DNA of 64,000 nt from contig NZ_JACIDN010000011.1 in assembly GCF_014196345.1 (NCBI RefSeq), positions 62,001 through 126,000 on the forward strand, read 5' to 3'. Shown piece after piece: positions 1-8,461 of the stretch (position 1 is its first letter; each line of letters starts with the position of its first letter). The notes beneath the pieces are model-generated. The model saw only the letters and a list, made by a program, of their open reading frames with translations, did no database searches and had not been told where the DNA came from. Both the position numbers and the translations under genes were made by a program. Source of the stretch: Methylobacterium brachythecii (lineage in GTDB: Bacteria > Pseudomonadota > Alphaproteobacteria > Rhizobiales > Beijerinckiaceae).

Positions 1-77
1 CCGCCGGCGGCCTTCAGTGCCAGCGTCGCCGTCACCTCGGCGCCGATCGCCGTGGCGAGGAGCAGGAACGGGTTCAT
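1..77 (-). CDS. SMR-family small multidrug exporter, N-terminal fragment
   Basis: The gene runs off the left edge, so only the first 25 codons are visible on the reverse strand. They begin MNPFLLLATAIGAEV. This matches the first transmembrane helix of EmrE-type small multidrug resistance proteins, including the MNP start and a glutamate at residue 14, the proton/drug-binding residue of the family. These are four-helix inner-membrane proton/drug antiporters that work as dimers. Its ATG overlaps the stop of the upstream reductase gene (ATGA), so the two are probably translationally coupled. The rest of the protein cannot be judged. Confidence 0.75.
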   Translation of the reverse strand, partial: MNPFLLLATAIGAEVTATLALKAAG

Positions 78-1240
78 GCAGTCGCTGCCAGCGGCATGGG
101 ATCGACCGGCGCGGGTGTTGCCGCGACGGAGAACATCTCCATGTCGTCGGCGAATTGCTCGACGATTCCCGCCGAGTTGGCGAGGCAGACCGGCAGGTAG
201 GACGGCAGCGAGGGCGGCGGCGCGAAACCCTCGTCGAGCAGACGCTGGTTCGAGAAGGCGAGGTCCAGCGCGCAGAAGACATAATAGGCGCGGGTCGCGC
301 GCAGCATCACCTGCTTGAGCGCGCCGTCGAGGCCGAACACCTCCGCGAAGCGCTTGCGCAGGGTCGACCGATCACGCTGCAGGTCGAACTGCGTGAAGGC
401 ACGCATGCCATCGGTCGGCTCGGCCGCCTCGAAGGCGTCGATCACGTCGGCCCAGCGCGTGCGGCCGCCGGTGCCCGCCGAGACGTGGTAGAGATTGTGT
501 GCCAGCTCGGACTTGGTGAGGAGGCCGACCAGGGTCTCCGCCACCCAGTCCGCCGGCACGATGTCGACGGCGCTTTCCGGTGCGCAGGGCAACATCCGCA
601 GCCGGTCCGCGGCGCGCACCACCCAGAGGATGCTGGAGCTTGGCGCGGCGCCCAAGGTTGAATGACCGACCACGATCGAAGGCCGGGCGATCACCACCGG
701 CAGGTCGGGAAACAGTTCCGCCAGCGAGGTCTCGGTCGCCGCCTTCGAGATCGTGTAGGCGACGATGTGGTTGGCATCCGCTGCCGGATAGGCCCGCTCC
801 TCGACGACGTTGGGCGCGTTCGAGCCGCAGATCATCGCCGTGCCGACATGCAGGAAGCGCACGAGGCCGGGCATGGATCGGGCGCGGCGCGCCAGCGCCA
901 AGGTGCCGTCGTGGTTGGTCCGGTAGACCCGCTCGTCACCGAACCAGGAGGTGTCGGCGGCGAGATGCAGCACATGGGTGCAGTCGTCGAGCCGCGGGTC
1001 CATGTCGAGGTCGGCGCGGGTGAAGTCGCCGGGGACGATCTCGACCTTGCGGGCGAGGCGCTGGGCCGTGAAGGGGTCGGTGAATCGTTCGAGACGGCTG
1101 GCGACCCGCTGGCGGCCCTGCTCGACGCTGCCACATCGGACCAGACAGACCCACTGGGTGTCGTCGCCTCGATCGAGCGCATGATGGAGCACGGCGCCAC
1201 CGATCAAGCCGGTTGCGCCCGTCAGCAGAATACGAGCCAA
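74..1240 (-). CDS. Extended SDR / thioester-reductase-like NAD(P)-dependent enzyme
   Basis: A 388-residue protein with an N-terminal Rossmann dinucleotide motif (LLTGATGLIGG, residues about 5-15) and a YxxxK catalytic pair in AYTISK. This is the NAD_binding_4 (male-sterility/thioester reductase) type of extended short-chain dehydrogenase. Such enzymes reduce acyl thioesters or sugar-like substrates; the substrate here cannot be read from sequence. I chose a TTG start at 1240 because GGGGGAGGAC sits just upstream and the Rossmann strand then begins at residue 2; an in-frame ATG at 1282 would add 14 unlikely residues. The stop overlaps the start of the SMR gene, suggesting one operon. Family call is firm, role is not. 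Confidence 0.75.
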   Translation of the reverse strand: MARILLTGATGLIGGAVLHHALDRGDDTQWVCLVRCGSVEQGRQRVASRLERFTDPFTAQRLARKVEIVPGDFTRADLDMDPRLDDCTHVLHLAADTSWFGDERVYRTNHDGTLALARRARSMPGLVRFLHVGTAMICGSNAPNVVEERAYPAADANHIVAYTISKAATETSLAELFPDLPVVIARPSIVVGHSTLGAAPSSSILWVVRAADRLRMLPCAPESAVDIVPADWVAETLVGLLTKSELAHNLYHVSAGTGGRTRWADVIDAFEAAEPTDGMRAFTQFDLQRDRSTLRKRFAEVFGLDGALKQVMLRATRAYYVFCALDLAFSNQRLLDEGFAPPPSLPSYLPVCLANSAGIVEQFADDMEMFSVAATPAPVDPMPLAATA

Positions 1241-1378
1241 GATGTCCTCCCCCTTATTGGGAGGAGCATTAGCGGGAAACATTCAGAAATAATCCGTAGA
1301 AACAGCGCAGAAACATTGTGCGCCAAGCGATTGCGCCGCCATGTGGCGGCGTTGCAACGTACGGACGGTTGGGTGCGA

Positions 1379-2230
1379 TCAGGGGTTCAACGAGAACGAG
1401 TAAACCGCTCCGGTCGAGACGGTCACCTGGTCGGCGGTGCCGATCCGGCGCACGATCGGGCTCGCTTCCGCCGAGCGAACCAGGCGGTCGTAGCGGACCG
1501 AAGTGATGGTCTGCCAATCGGCGGACCAATCGTAGGACGCACCGAGCGTCGCTCCGACGGAGCGCAGGCCGGCCGAGGCGCGGAAGGGCGTGAGCTGCGG
1601 ATTCAAGAGGCTGGTCCCAACCGGAACGTCGAAGTCGAGCCGCATGGCTGCCGAGTCCGCCATGACGACGCGCGGGCCGCCGCTGACGGTCAAGCGCCCG
1701 ACCCGCCCGATCAGGTCCGCCGAAAGCTTGGCGACGAGCCCGTCATCCGCGCGCACCCCCTGCGTCAGCTCTGCGCGCAGGCGCAGGATGTCGATGATGG
1801 GCCAGACCTCGCCGTAGAGTCCGAGCCCGATGGTGACTGGCAGCTTCGGCAGGCCGACGAGCCGGCGGTCGTCCTTGAGGTCGCGGCCTTCACGAAAATC
1901 CAGCACGACGCCCGCCTGAGCATGCGCATCGCCGAGCAGAGAGACGCCGACGCCGTCGTCCGGCGACCACCATTCCCGGGGCTCGTCGGGCCGGCGGAAC
2001 GAGAGGTAGGGTAGGCCCCAGAGGCCGGCCTTGTTGCCGCCCTGGAACCGTGGCCCGGAGCCGACGAGGCCGCCGACCGAGATGATCGTGCCGGGATCGA
2101 ACAGGGCGCTGAGGTCGTCGGCGCGGCTCGTATCCGCCCAACCGAATGCAAGTAGGGCGGCGAGGCCGGCCATCGCCCGGACAGCGCGCCGAGGCAGAGC
2201 ATGACCCACCGGGCCTTTGCCCGGCCACAT
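1379..2230 (-). CDS. MipA/OmpV-family outer-membrane protein
   Basis: A 283-residue protein with an N-terminal signal peptide (hydrophobic stretch then an Ala-rich cleavage region before DDLSALFDPG). The body is a glycine/aromatic-rich beta pattern ending in a C-terminal aromatic strand (SFSLNP), as outer-membrane barrels do. Motifs such as GGLVGSGPRFQGG, PYLSFRR and LGLYGEVWP fit the MipA/OmpV family, which has been linked to murein scaffolding and outer-membrane permeability. The ATG at 2230 is preceded by GGTGAGG; a longer frame extends to 2503 but has no good ribosome site. It is divergent from the RND efflux pair at 2618. Confidence 0.75.
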   Translation of the reverse strand: MWPGKGPVGHALPRRAVRAMAGLAALLAFGWADTSRADDLSALFDPGTIISVGGLVGSGPRFQGGNKAGLWGLPYLSFRRPDEPREWWSPDDGVGVSLLGDAHAQAGVVLDFREGRDLKDDRRLVGLPKLPVTIGLGLYGEVWPIIDILRLRAELTQGVRADDGLVAKLSADLIGRVGRLTVSGGPRVVMADSAAMRLDFDVPVGTSLLNPQLTPFRASAGLRSVGATLGASYDWSADWQTITSVRYDRLVRSAEASPIVRRIGTADQVTVSTGAVYSFSLNP

Positions 2231-2617
2231 CGCCTCACCGCTCACGTCTCGTCCCCCAGTCCCGAAGACGGCATTAGCATGAATAGCGTTCGCGAATTGC
2301 TTTCCTTCGCGCGAGGACAGGAATCGCGGCGAGCGTGGCGCGCTGGGCGCAGTCGGTCGCGCCGTCTCGCAAAGACGTCGTGTCAGACACGGACTTGCTG
2401 ACCACTCTCGAGCTCGAGTGAGGACGGTCAGATTGGCCTGATCAGGGCATCTCCCGAATGGCCACCTGGGCTCACGAGGCACCTCCAGCGCTCGCGGCGG
2501 CAAAAACAGGCCGCGACAAGACCGCGCTCAACCCCAACGTTAGTCTGCCGTAAACCCCAATTTGGAAAGATCGCTCCCGGTCGCGCCTGTCCGGCGATCG
2601 CCCGAGGAGGCCCGTTC
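2231..2617. other. Intergenic region between divergent mipA/ompV-like and RND efflux genes
   Basis: About 390 bases with no convincing gene. It must hold the promoters of both divergent units. I see a 12-base perfect palindrome (CTCGAGCTCGAG, 2407-2418) and a strong ribosome site (GAGGAGG) ahead of the GTG at 2618, but no unambiguous -35/-10 pair. Open frames here are extensions of the reverse gene or shadows. Confidence 0.4.
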
Positions 2618-3715
2618 GTGGCAGGATTCCCGCGTTTCGCGCGGCTGACACCCGTCTCGGCCCTGGCGGCGCTCGCGCTCGCCTCGTGCGGGCCGGATTC
2701 CGATGGGCCGCTGCCGCCGCTGGTGCGCAGCTTCGTCGTGGCACCGGCCGGAACCGGCGCGCAGCGCTTCACCGGCGTGGTTCGCGCACGGATCGAGAGC
2801 GCGTTGGGCTTCCGCGTCGCCGGCAAGATCTCCGAGCGACTCGTCGACCCCGGCGAGCGTGTGCGGCGCGGCCAGCCGCTGATGCGGCTCGACCACGCCG
2901 ATTTCACCCTGGCATTGCAATCGGCCAAGGCCACAGTCGACGCGGCCCGTGCCCAGATGGTCAAGACGGCCGCCGACGAGAAGCGCAGTCGCAAGCTCGC
3001 CACCGAGGGCTGGGTTTCGATCGCGGCCTACGATCAGACGAAGGCCTCGGCCGACGCTGCCGCGGCGCAGTTCGCAGCCGCCGAAGCGCAGGCCGGCCAG
3101 ACCGGCAACCAGGCCGGCTATGCCGAGTTGCAGGCCGATGCCGACGGCGTCGTGATGGAGGTGCCGGCCGAACCGGGCCAGGTCGTCGGCGCCGGACAGA
3201 CCGTGGTGCGGCTTGCCCGCGACGGCGCTCGCGAGGCGGAGGTGTTCCTCCCCGAGGGCGCTGAGCGCATGGCCCAGGCCGACGCCACGGCCACGCTCTA
3301 TGCCGGCCGCGACGCGGCCTTTCCCGCGCATCTGCGCGAACTCTCGGCCATGGCCGATCCGGCCACCCGCACCTACCGCGCCCGCTACGTGCTGGAAGGC
3401 GCCGGAACATCCGCGCCGCTCGGGGCCACCGTCACGATCGCCCTGAAGCCCAGCCTACGCGGTAATGATTCCAGCTACGCGGTGCCCCTGGCCGCGATCT
3501 TCGACAGCGGCGACGGCCCGTCCGTCTGGAAGATCGATCCCGCCCAGCACACGGTCACGGCCCAACCGGTGCTCGTCACGCGCATGCGCGAGGAAAGCGC
3601 CGACATCGCCTTCGGGCTCAGCGAAGGCGACCGCATCGTCGCGCTCGGTGCGCATCTGCTGAAGGGTGGCCAGCACGTACGCGTCGCGGCGGACCGTGTG
3701 GCGGCGGCGCCATGA
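2618..3715 (+). CDS. RND efflux periplasmic adaptor lipoprotein (membrane fusion protein)
   Basis: A 365-residue adaptor that would link an inner-membrane RND pump to an outer-membrane channel. The N-terminus is a lipoprotein signal with a lipobox ending at Cys24 (LASCG), so it is probably lipid-anchored. Residues about 60-95 carry the first lipoyl/barrel-sandwich half (GFRVAGKISERLVDPGERV) followed by an alanine-rich helical hairpin and the second half (ADADGVVMEVPAEPGQVV). GTG start is chosen for its GAGGAGG ribosome site. The stop overlaps the pump start (ATGA). No regulator or TolC-like channel lies beside it. Confidence 0.88.
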   Translation: MAGFPRFARLTPVSALAALALASCGPDSDGPLPPLVRSFVVAPAGTGAQRFTGVVRARIESALGFRVAGKISERLVDPGERVRRGQPLMRLDHADFTLALQSAKATVDAARAQMVKTAADEKRSRKLATEGWVSIAAYDQTKASADAAAAQFAAAEAQAGQTGNQAGYAELQADADGVVMEVPAEPGQVVGAGQTVVRLARDGAREAEVFLPEGAERMAQADATATLYAGRDAAFPAHLRELSAMADPATRTYRARYVLEGAGTSAPLGATVTIALKPSLRGNDSSYAVPLAAIFDSGDGPSVWKIDPAQHTVTAQPVLVTRMREESADIAFGLSEGDRIVALGAHLLKGGQHVRVAADRVAAAP

Positions 3716-6700
3716 GTGGCTTCAATCTCTCCGCTTTCGCCGTGCGCGAGCGGGCGATCACGCTGTTTCTGATCATCGCCACGATCGGCGCGGGGCTCTT
3801 CGCCTTCGTGAAACTCGGCCGCGCCGAAGATCCCTCCTTCACCGTGAAGACGATCGTCGTCTCCGCCGCTTGGCCCGGCGCCACGGCCGAGGAGATGCAG
3901 CGCCAGGTTGCCGACCCGCTCGAAAAGCGGCTGCAGGAGCTGACTTGGTACGACCGCGTCGAGACGACTTCGCGTCCCGGCATCGTGCTGATGAAGCTCA
4001 ACCTCAAGGACGGCACGCCGGCCCATGAGGTCCCCGACCAGTTCTACCAGGCCCGCAAGAAGCTCGGGGACCAGGCCAGCGCCCTGCCCCGCGGCGTGGT
4101 CGGCCCCTTCGTCAACGACGAGTTCTCCGACGTCTATTTCTCGCTTTACGCGCTCCAGGCCAGGGACATGCCGCACCGGCATCTCGTGGTGCAGGCGGAG
4201 GAGCTGCGGCAGCGGCTCCTGCGGGTGCCGGGCGTCGGCAAGGTCAACATCCTGGGCGAGCAAGCCCAGCGGATCTATGTCGAGATCTCCTATCAGCGCC
4301 TCGCCACGCTCGGCATCAGCGGGCAGGCCCTGTTCGCTGCCATTGCCGCGCAGAACGATCTGACGCCCGCCGGTTTCGTCGAGACGGCAGGTCCGCGCAC
4401 CTATCTGCGCCTCGACGGTGCGCTGGAGGGCATTGAGGCGGTGAAGGCCATCCCCGTCGCCGCCGGCGGCCGCAGCTTGAAGCTCGGCGATGTCGCCGAG
4501 GTCACCCGCGGCTACGAGGACCCCAAGAGCGTCCTGATCCGTAACGATGGCGAGCCGGCCCTGCTGCTCGGCCTCGTGATGAAGCCCGGCACCAACGGCC
4601 TCACCCTCGGTGCGGCCCTCACGAAGGAGGAGGCGGCGATCCGCGCAGGCCTCCCGGCCGGCCTGACGTTCGAAAAGATCTCCGATCAGGCGCGTGTGAT
4701 CGACGAGTCGATCGACGAGTTCATGGTGAAGTTCTTCACCGCGCTTGCCGTCGTCGTCGGCGTCAGCCTGCTGACGCTGGGGCTGCGTGTCGGTATCGTC
4801 GTGGCGCTCGCCGTGCCGCTGACGCTGTCCGCGGTGTTCGTGGTCATGCTGGCCACCGGCCGCGACTTCGATCGGATCACGCTCGGCGCACTCATCCTGT
4901 CGCTCGGGCTGCTGGTCGACGACGCCATCATCGCCATCGAGATGATGGTGGTGCGCATGGAGGAAGGCGCCGACCGGATCAGCGCCGCGACCCATGTCTG
5001 GGGCACCACGGCGCTCCCGATGTTGTCCGGCACCATCATCACCATCGCCGGCTTCCTGCCGGTCGGCTTCGCGCATTCGACCGCTGGAGAATATGCCGGC
5101 AACATCTTCTGGGTGGTGGCGTTTTCGCTGATCGTGAGCTGGGTCGTGGCCGTGAGCTTCACGCCGTATCTCGGTGTGAAGTTGCTGCCGCAGATCAAGC
5201 CGGTCGAAGGCGGCCACGACGCGATCTACGCGACCAAGCATTACGAGCGCCTGCGCCGGCTGGTCCGACTCTGCGTCGACCGCAAGCGGGTCGTCGCCGG
5301 TACGACGCTCGGTCTCTTTCTCCTCGCGGCCGCGGGCGCGGGCCTCGTCGAGCAGCAATTCTTCCCGAATTCCGATCGGCCGGAGCTGATTGTCGAGGTC
5401 AACTTGCCGCCCGGCACCGCCTTCGACGTTACCGATGCCTCGGTGAAGCGGATCGAGGACGCACTGCGGGCCGAGCCCGAGGCCAAGATCGTCACGGCCT
5501 ATGTCGGCCAGGGCCTGCCGCGCTTCATCCTGCCGCTCGATCCCGAGCTGCCCGACCCAGCCTTCGCGCAGATCGTGGTGCTCACCGCGGACAGCCACGC
5601 GCGCGACGCCTTGAAGCTCAAGGCGCGTCGCATGATCGAGAACGGGATGTTTCCCGAGGCGCGGGTGCGCGTGTCTCAGTTCGTCTTCGGTCCGCCGATC
5701 CGCTATCCCGTGCTCTTCCGGGTGATCGGACCGGATCTCGACGAGCTGCGCAAGATCGCCGCCCGGGTGCGCGACGTGGTCGCTGCCAATCCCGACATGC
5801 GCCTCACCCATCTCGACTGGGGCGACAAGACACCGAACCTGCGTCTCGCCTTCGACCAGGAGCGCCTGCGCCTGATCGGCCTGACCCCGAACGCCGCTGC
5901 GACCCAGCTCCAGACCATGCTCAACGGCGCCCCCGCCACGCAGGTCCGCGAGAACCTGCGCCCGGTGGATGTCGTGGTGCGCAGCCCCTCCTCCGAGCGC
6001 CGCACGCTGGGCTCGATCGGCAGCATGACCTTGGTGACCAGCGACGGGAAGGTGGTGCCGCTTTCCCAGGTCGCCCGGCTCGTCAGCAACACGGAAGACG
6101 CGGTGCTCAAACGCTATGACCGCGAGCCCTGCATCGCCGTCGAGGGTGACGTCCGCGACGGCCGGCAGCCGCCAGACGTCACCGCGGCGATCCTGCCGAA
6201 ACTCGCCGCGATCAAAGCGAGCCTTCCACCGGGCTACCGCATCGACACCGGCGGTTCGGTCGAGGACAGCGCCAAGGCTCAGGAGGCGCTCGCCGCCGTG
6301 TTCCCCCTGATGCTCATCGTGACGCTCGCGGTGATCATGTTCCAGGTGCGCTCGTTCTCGACCATGTTCATGGTGCTCGCGACCGCCCCCCTGGGCCTAT
6401 GCGGCGCGGTGCCGACGCTGCTGATTGCGGGGCAGGCCTTCGGCTTCAACGCCATCCTCGGCCTGATCGGGCTGTCCGGCATCCTGATGCGCAACACCCT
6501 GATCCTCGTCGACCAGATCGACCGGGAGAAGCAGGCCGGCCTCTCCGACTACGACGCGATCGTCGAATCCACCGTGCGCCGAGCACGACCGGTGATCCTC
6601 ACTGCGCTCGCCGCGATGCTCGCCTTCATCCCCCTCACCCACTCCGTGTTCTGGGGCGCTCTGGCGTACGTCCTGATCGGTGGCGTCGGCGTCGGCACCG

Positions 6701-6813
6701 TGCTGACGCTGCTCTTCCTGCCGGCGCTCTATGCGCTGTGGTTCCGGGTGAAGGCGCCCATCAGGGTGATGACGCGCAAGGGGTGGGTGGCGGCCGAACC
6801 AGTCGGTGCGTGA
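3712..6813 (+). CDS. RND multidrug efflux permease, HAE1 type
   Basis: A 1033-residue inner-membrane pump, normal length for the family, with a first transmembrane segment near residues 15-33, two large periplasmic loops and two sets of membrane helices. Transmembrane helix 4 carries the paired aspartates of the proton relay (LLVDDAIIAIE, Asp403-Asp404), typical of the hydrophobe/amphiphile exporters and unlike the metal pumps later in the window. Translationally coupled to the adaptor upstream. It probably expels hydrophobic drugs or toxins; the substrate is unknown. Confidence 0.92.
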   Translation: MSGFNLSAFAVRERAITLFLIIATIGAGLFAFVKLGRAEDPSFTVKTIVVSAAWPGATAEEMQRQVADPLEKRLQELTWYDRVETTSRPGIVLMKLNLKDGTPAHEVPDQFYQARKKLGDQASALPRGVVGPFVNDEFSDVYFSLYALQARDMPHRHLVVQAEELRQRLLRVPGVGKVNILGEQAQRIYVEISYQRLATLGISGQALFAAIAAQNDLTPAGFVETAGPRTYLRLDGALEGIEAVKAIPVAAGGRSLKLGDVAEVTRGYEDPKSVLIRNDGEPALLLGLVMKPGTNGLTLGAALTKEEAAIRAGLPAGLTFEKISDQARVIDESIDEFMVKFFTALAVVVGVSLLTLGLRVGIVVALAVPLTLSAVFVVMLATGRDFDRITLGALILSLGLLVDDAIIAIEMMVVRMEEGADRISAATHVWGTTALPMLSGTIITIAGFLPVGFAHSTAGEYAGNIFWVVAFSLIVSWVVAVSFTPYLGVKLLPQIKPVEGGHDAIYATKHYERLRRLVRLCVDRKRVVAGTTLGLFLLAAAGAGLVEQQFFPNSDRPELIVEVNLPPGTAFDVTDASVKRIEDALRAEPEAKIVTAYVGQGLPRFILPLDPELPDPAFAQIVVLTADSHARDALKLKARRMIENGMFPEARVRVSQFVFGPPIRYPVLFRVIGPDLDELRKIAARVRDVVAANPDMRLTHLDWGDKTPNLRLAFDQERLRLIGLTPNAAATQLQTMLNGAPATQVRENLRPVDVVVRSPSSERRTLGSIGSMTLVTSDGKVVPLSQVARLVSNTEDAVLKRYDREPCIAVEGDVRDGRQPPDVTAAILPKLAAIKASLPPGYRIDTGGSVEDSAKAQEALAAVFPLMLIVTLAVIMFQVRSFSTMFMVLATAPLGLCGAVPTLLIAGQAFGFNAILGLIGLSGILMRNTLILVDQIDREKQAGLSDYDAIVESTVRRARPVILTALAAMLAFIPLTHSVFWGALAYVLIGGVGVGTVLTLLFLPALYALWFRVKAPIRVMTRKGWVAAEPVGA

Positions 6814-7066
6814 CGCGAACGAGCCTGTCTCCCGCAGAAGGAGAGCGTTCGTAGCCTGCCACATCTCGCGGGCTCGATGGTAACGGTCGAATAACCCTAA
6901 ATATTTCTTCGTTGCCTTGCGTAAATCGAAACCATTTCCCGAAGTCATCCATTAATTGCGTTCGAGGCCACCGCCGCTACGCCTCTGAGAATTAAGTCAA
7001 AAGCAATTCGCACCCGCAAAACTCTTTCCATTACGCGCAAACACAAGCGCGACTGGCGGGCACGAC
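6814..7066. other. Intergenic region before the alpha-oxoamine synthase
   Basis: About 250 bases, more AT-rich than its surroundings around 6890-7030. No gene is supported. It should contain the promoter for the downstream synthase, but I cannot pick a clear -35/-10 pair, and there is no strong ribosome site before the ATG at 7067. Confidence 0.35.
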
Positions 7067-8407
7067 ATGAGCATCAGCGGTAAGAACGACGTGACAGGAT
7101 CGGGCCTCACCGGCAGCGCCCGCGATTTCCGGGTTCCGTCGGGCCCCGACCTGCTGGCGCGCGGCGACGGCTTCTTCGCTTGGCAGGAGGGTCGTCGGCA
7201 GAACGGCTACTGGCCGTTCTCGCGCTCGACGGAGACCCGCCCCGGCACCGCCTGCAAGGCGCGCGACGACCGCGGTAACCCGCTCGAAGGCATCAACTTC
7301 TCCTCGCAGGACTATCTCAGCCTCGCCTCCCATCCGGAGATCGCGGCGGTTGCTGCGGATGCGGTGCAGCGCTTCGGTGTGCACAGCGCCGGCTCGGCCG
7401 TGCTCGTCGGCAACACCGCGAGTTCGGTCGCCCTGGAGCGCAAGATCGCCGACTTCCTGCAGATGCAAGAGGTCGTCCTCTACCCGACCGGCTGGGCTGC
7501 CGGATATGGCGTCATCCGCGGGCTGGTCCGCTCGGCCGATCATATCGTGATGGACGCGCTTGCCCATACCTGTCTGCAGGAGGGCGCCAACGCCTCCACG
7601 CAGAATATCTCGCTGTTCCGCCACCTCGACCTCGCGCATTGCCGCGCGAAGCTCGAGGCGATCCGCGCCCGGGACACCCAGAATGGGATCATGGTGATCA
7701 CCGAGGGCCTGTTCTCGATGGACTCGGACACGCCCGACCTCCCGGCGATGCAGGCGCTCTGCAACGAGTTCGGCGCCACCCTGATGGTCGATGTCGCGCA
7801 CGATCTCGGCGCGCTGGGCGCCGAAGGCCGCGGCCATATCGGCATCCAGAACATGCTGGGCAAGGTCGACCTGGTGATGGGCTCCTTCTCCAAGACCTTC
7901 GCCTCGAATGGCGGTTTCGTCGCCACCAACCGGCGCGAGATCAAGGAATACCTGCGCTACTATAGCCCCTCGACGACCTTCTCGAACGCCCTCTCACCGG
8001 TGCAGACCGCCGTGATCGGCAAGGCCTTCGACATCGTCGCCTCGGCGGAGGGTAAGGCCCTGCGAGAGGCACTGATGCGCAACATCGTCAGCCTGCGCAC
8101 GCAGTTCGCGGAGGTCGGCCTCGACGTCTACGGCGACCCGTCCGCTATCGTCTGCGCCAAGGTCGGCCGCGAGAGCATCGCCCGTATGGTCAGCCGCCGC
8201 CTGCCCAGCCTGAGCCTGCTCGCCAACCTCGTTGAGTATCCGGCGGTGGCCAAGGGCGCCGCGCGCTTCCGCCTGCAGGTGATGGCCGGTCACTCGGAAG
8301 AGAACATCCGCCACGCCGTGAGGTCGATCAAGCTCGCGGTGGACGAGGCCCGGATCATGGCGGCGGTCCAGGAATCGCGCTCGCAGGCGCTGGCGATGGC
8401 GGCCTGA
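7067..8407 (+). CDS. Alpha-oxoamine synthase family PLP enzyme (BioF/SPT/CqsA-like)
   Basis: A 446-residue fold-type I aminotransferase-like enzyme. The PLP-binding lysine is Lys276 in GSFSKTFASNGG, preceded by the MVDVAHDLGALG aspartate/histidine motif that holds the cofactor. The family condenses an amino acid with an acyl thioester (8-amino-7-oxononanoate synthase, serine palmitoyltransferase, alpha-hydroxyketone autoinducer synthase). The first roughly 50 residues are an extension not needed for BioF. No biotin genes are near, so a sphingolipid-like or signal-molecule role is as likely as biotin synthesis; sequence alone does not decide. Confidence 0.8.
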   Translation: MSISGKNDVTGSGLTGSARDFRVPSGPDLLARGDGFFAWQEGRRQNGYWPFSRSTETRPGTACKARDDRGNPLEGINFSSQDYLSLASHPEIAAVAADAVQRFGVHSAGSAVLVGNTASSVALERKIADFLQMQEVVLYPTGWAAGYGVIRGLVRSADHIVMDALAHTCLQEGANASTQNISLFRHLDLAHCRAKLEAIRARDTQNGIMVITEGLFSMDSDTPDLPAMQALCNEFGATLMVDVAHDLGALGAEGRGHIGIQNMLGKVDLVMGSFSKTFASNGGFVATNRREIKEYLRYYSPSTTFSNALSPVQTAVIGKAFDIVASAEGKALREALMRNIVSLRTQFAEVGLDVYGDPSAIVCAKVGRESIARMVSRRLPSLSLLANLVEYPAVAKGAARFRLQVMAGHSEENIRHAVRSIKLAVDEARIMAAVQESRSQALAMAA

Positions 8408-8420
8408 CGCATCAAGCCCT

Positions 8421-8461
8421 GATCACCGGCGTGGTTTGCGGCTATATCCGCGCCGGTGATC
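8421..8461 (+). promoter_or_regulatory. Stem-loop covering the recJ start codon
   Basis: A perfect 11-bp inverted repeat, GATCACCGGCG at 8421-8431 and CGCCGGTGATC at 8451-8461, with a 19-base loop. The GTG start of recJ (8456-8458) lies inside the right arm. It could terminate the upstream gene, limit recJ translation, or both. There is no U-tract after it. Confidence 0.5.

Noticed and set aside
3475..5811. 778-codon open frame on the reverse strand opposite the RND permease
   Set aside because: It is the antisense shadow of a GC-rich conserved gene; the translation is His/Asp/Glu/Arg low-complexity, with no domain and no ribosome site.
7067..8407. Calling the PLP enzyme bioF
   Set aside because: No biotin genes are adjacent, and the extended N-terminus fits other alpha-oxoamine synthases equally well.
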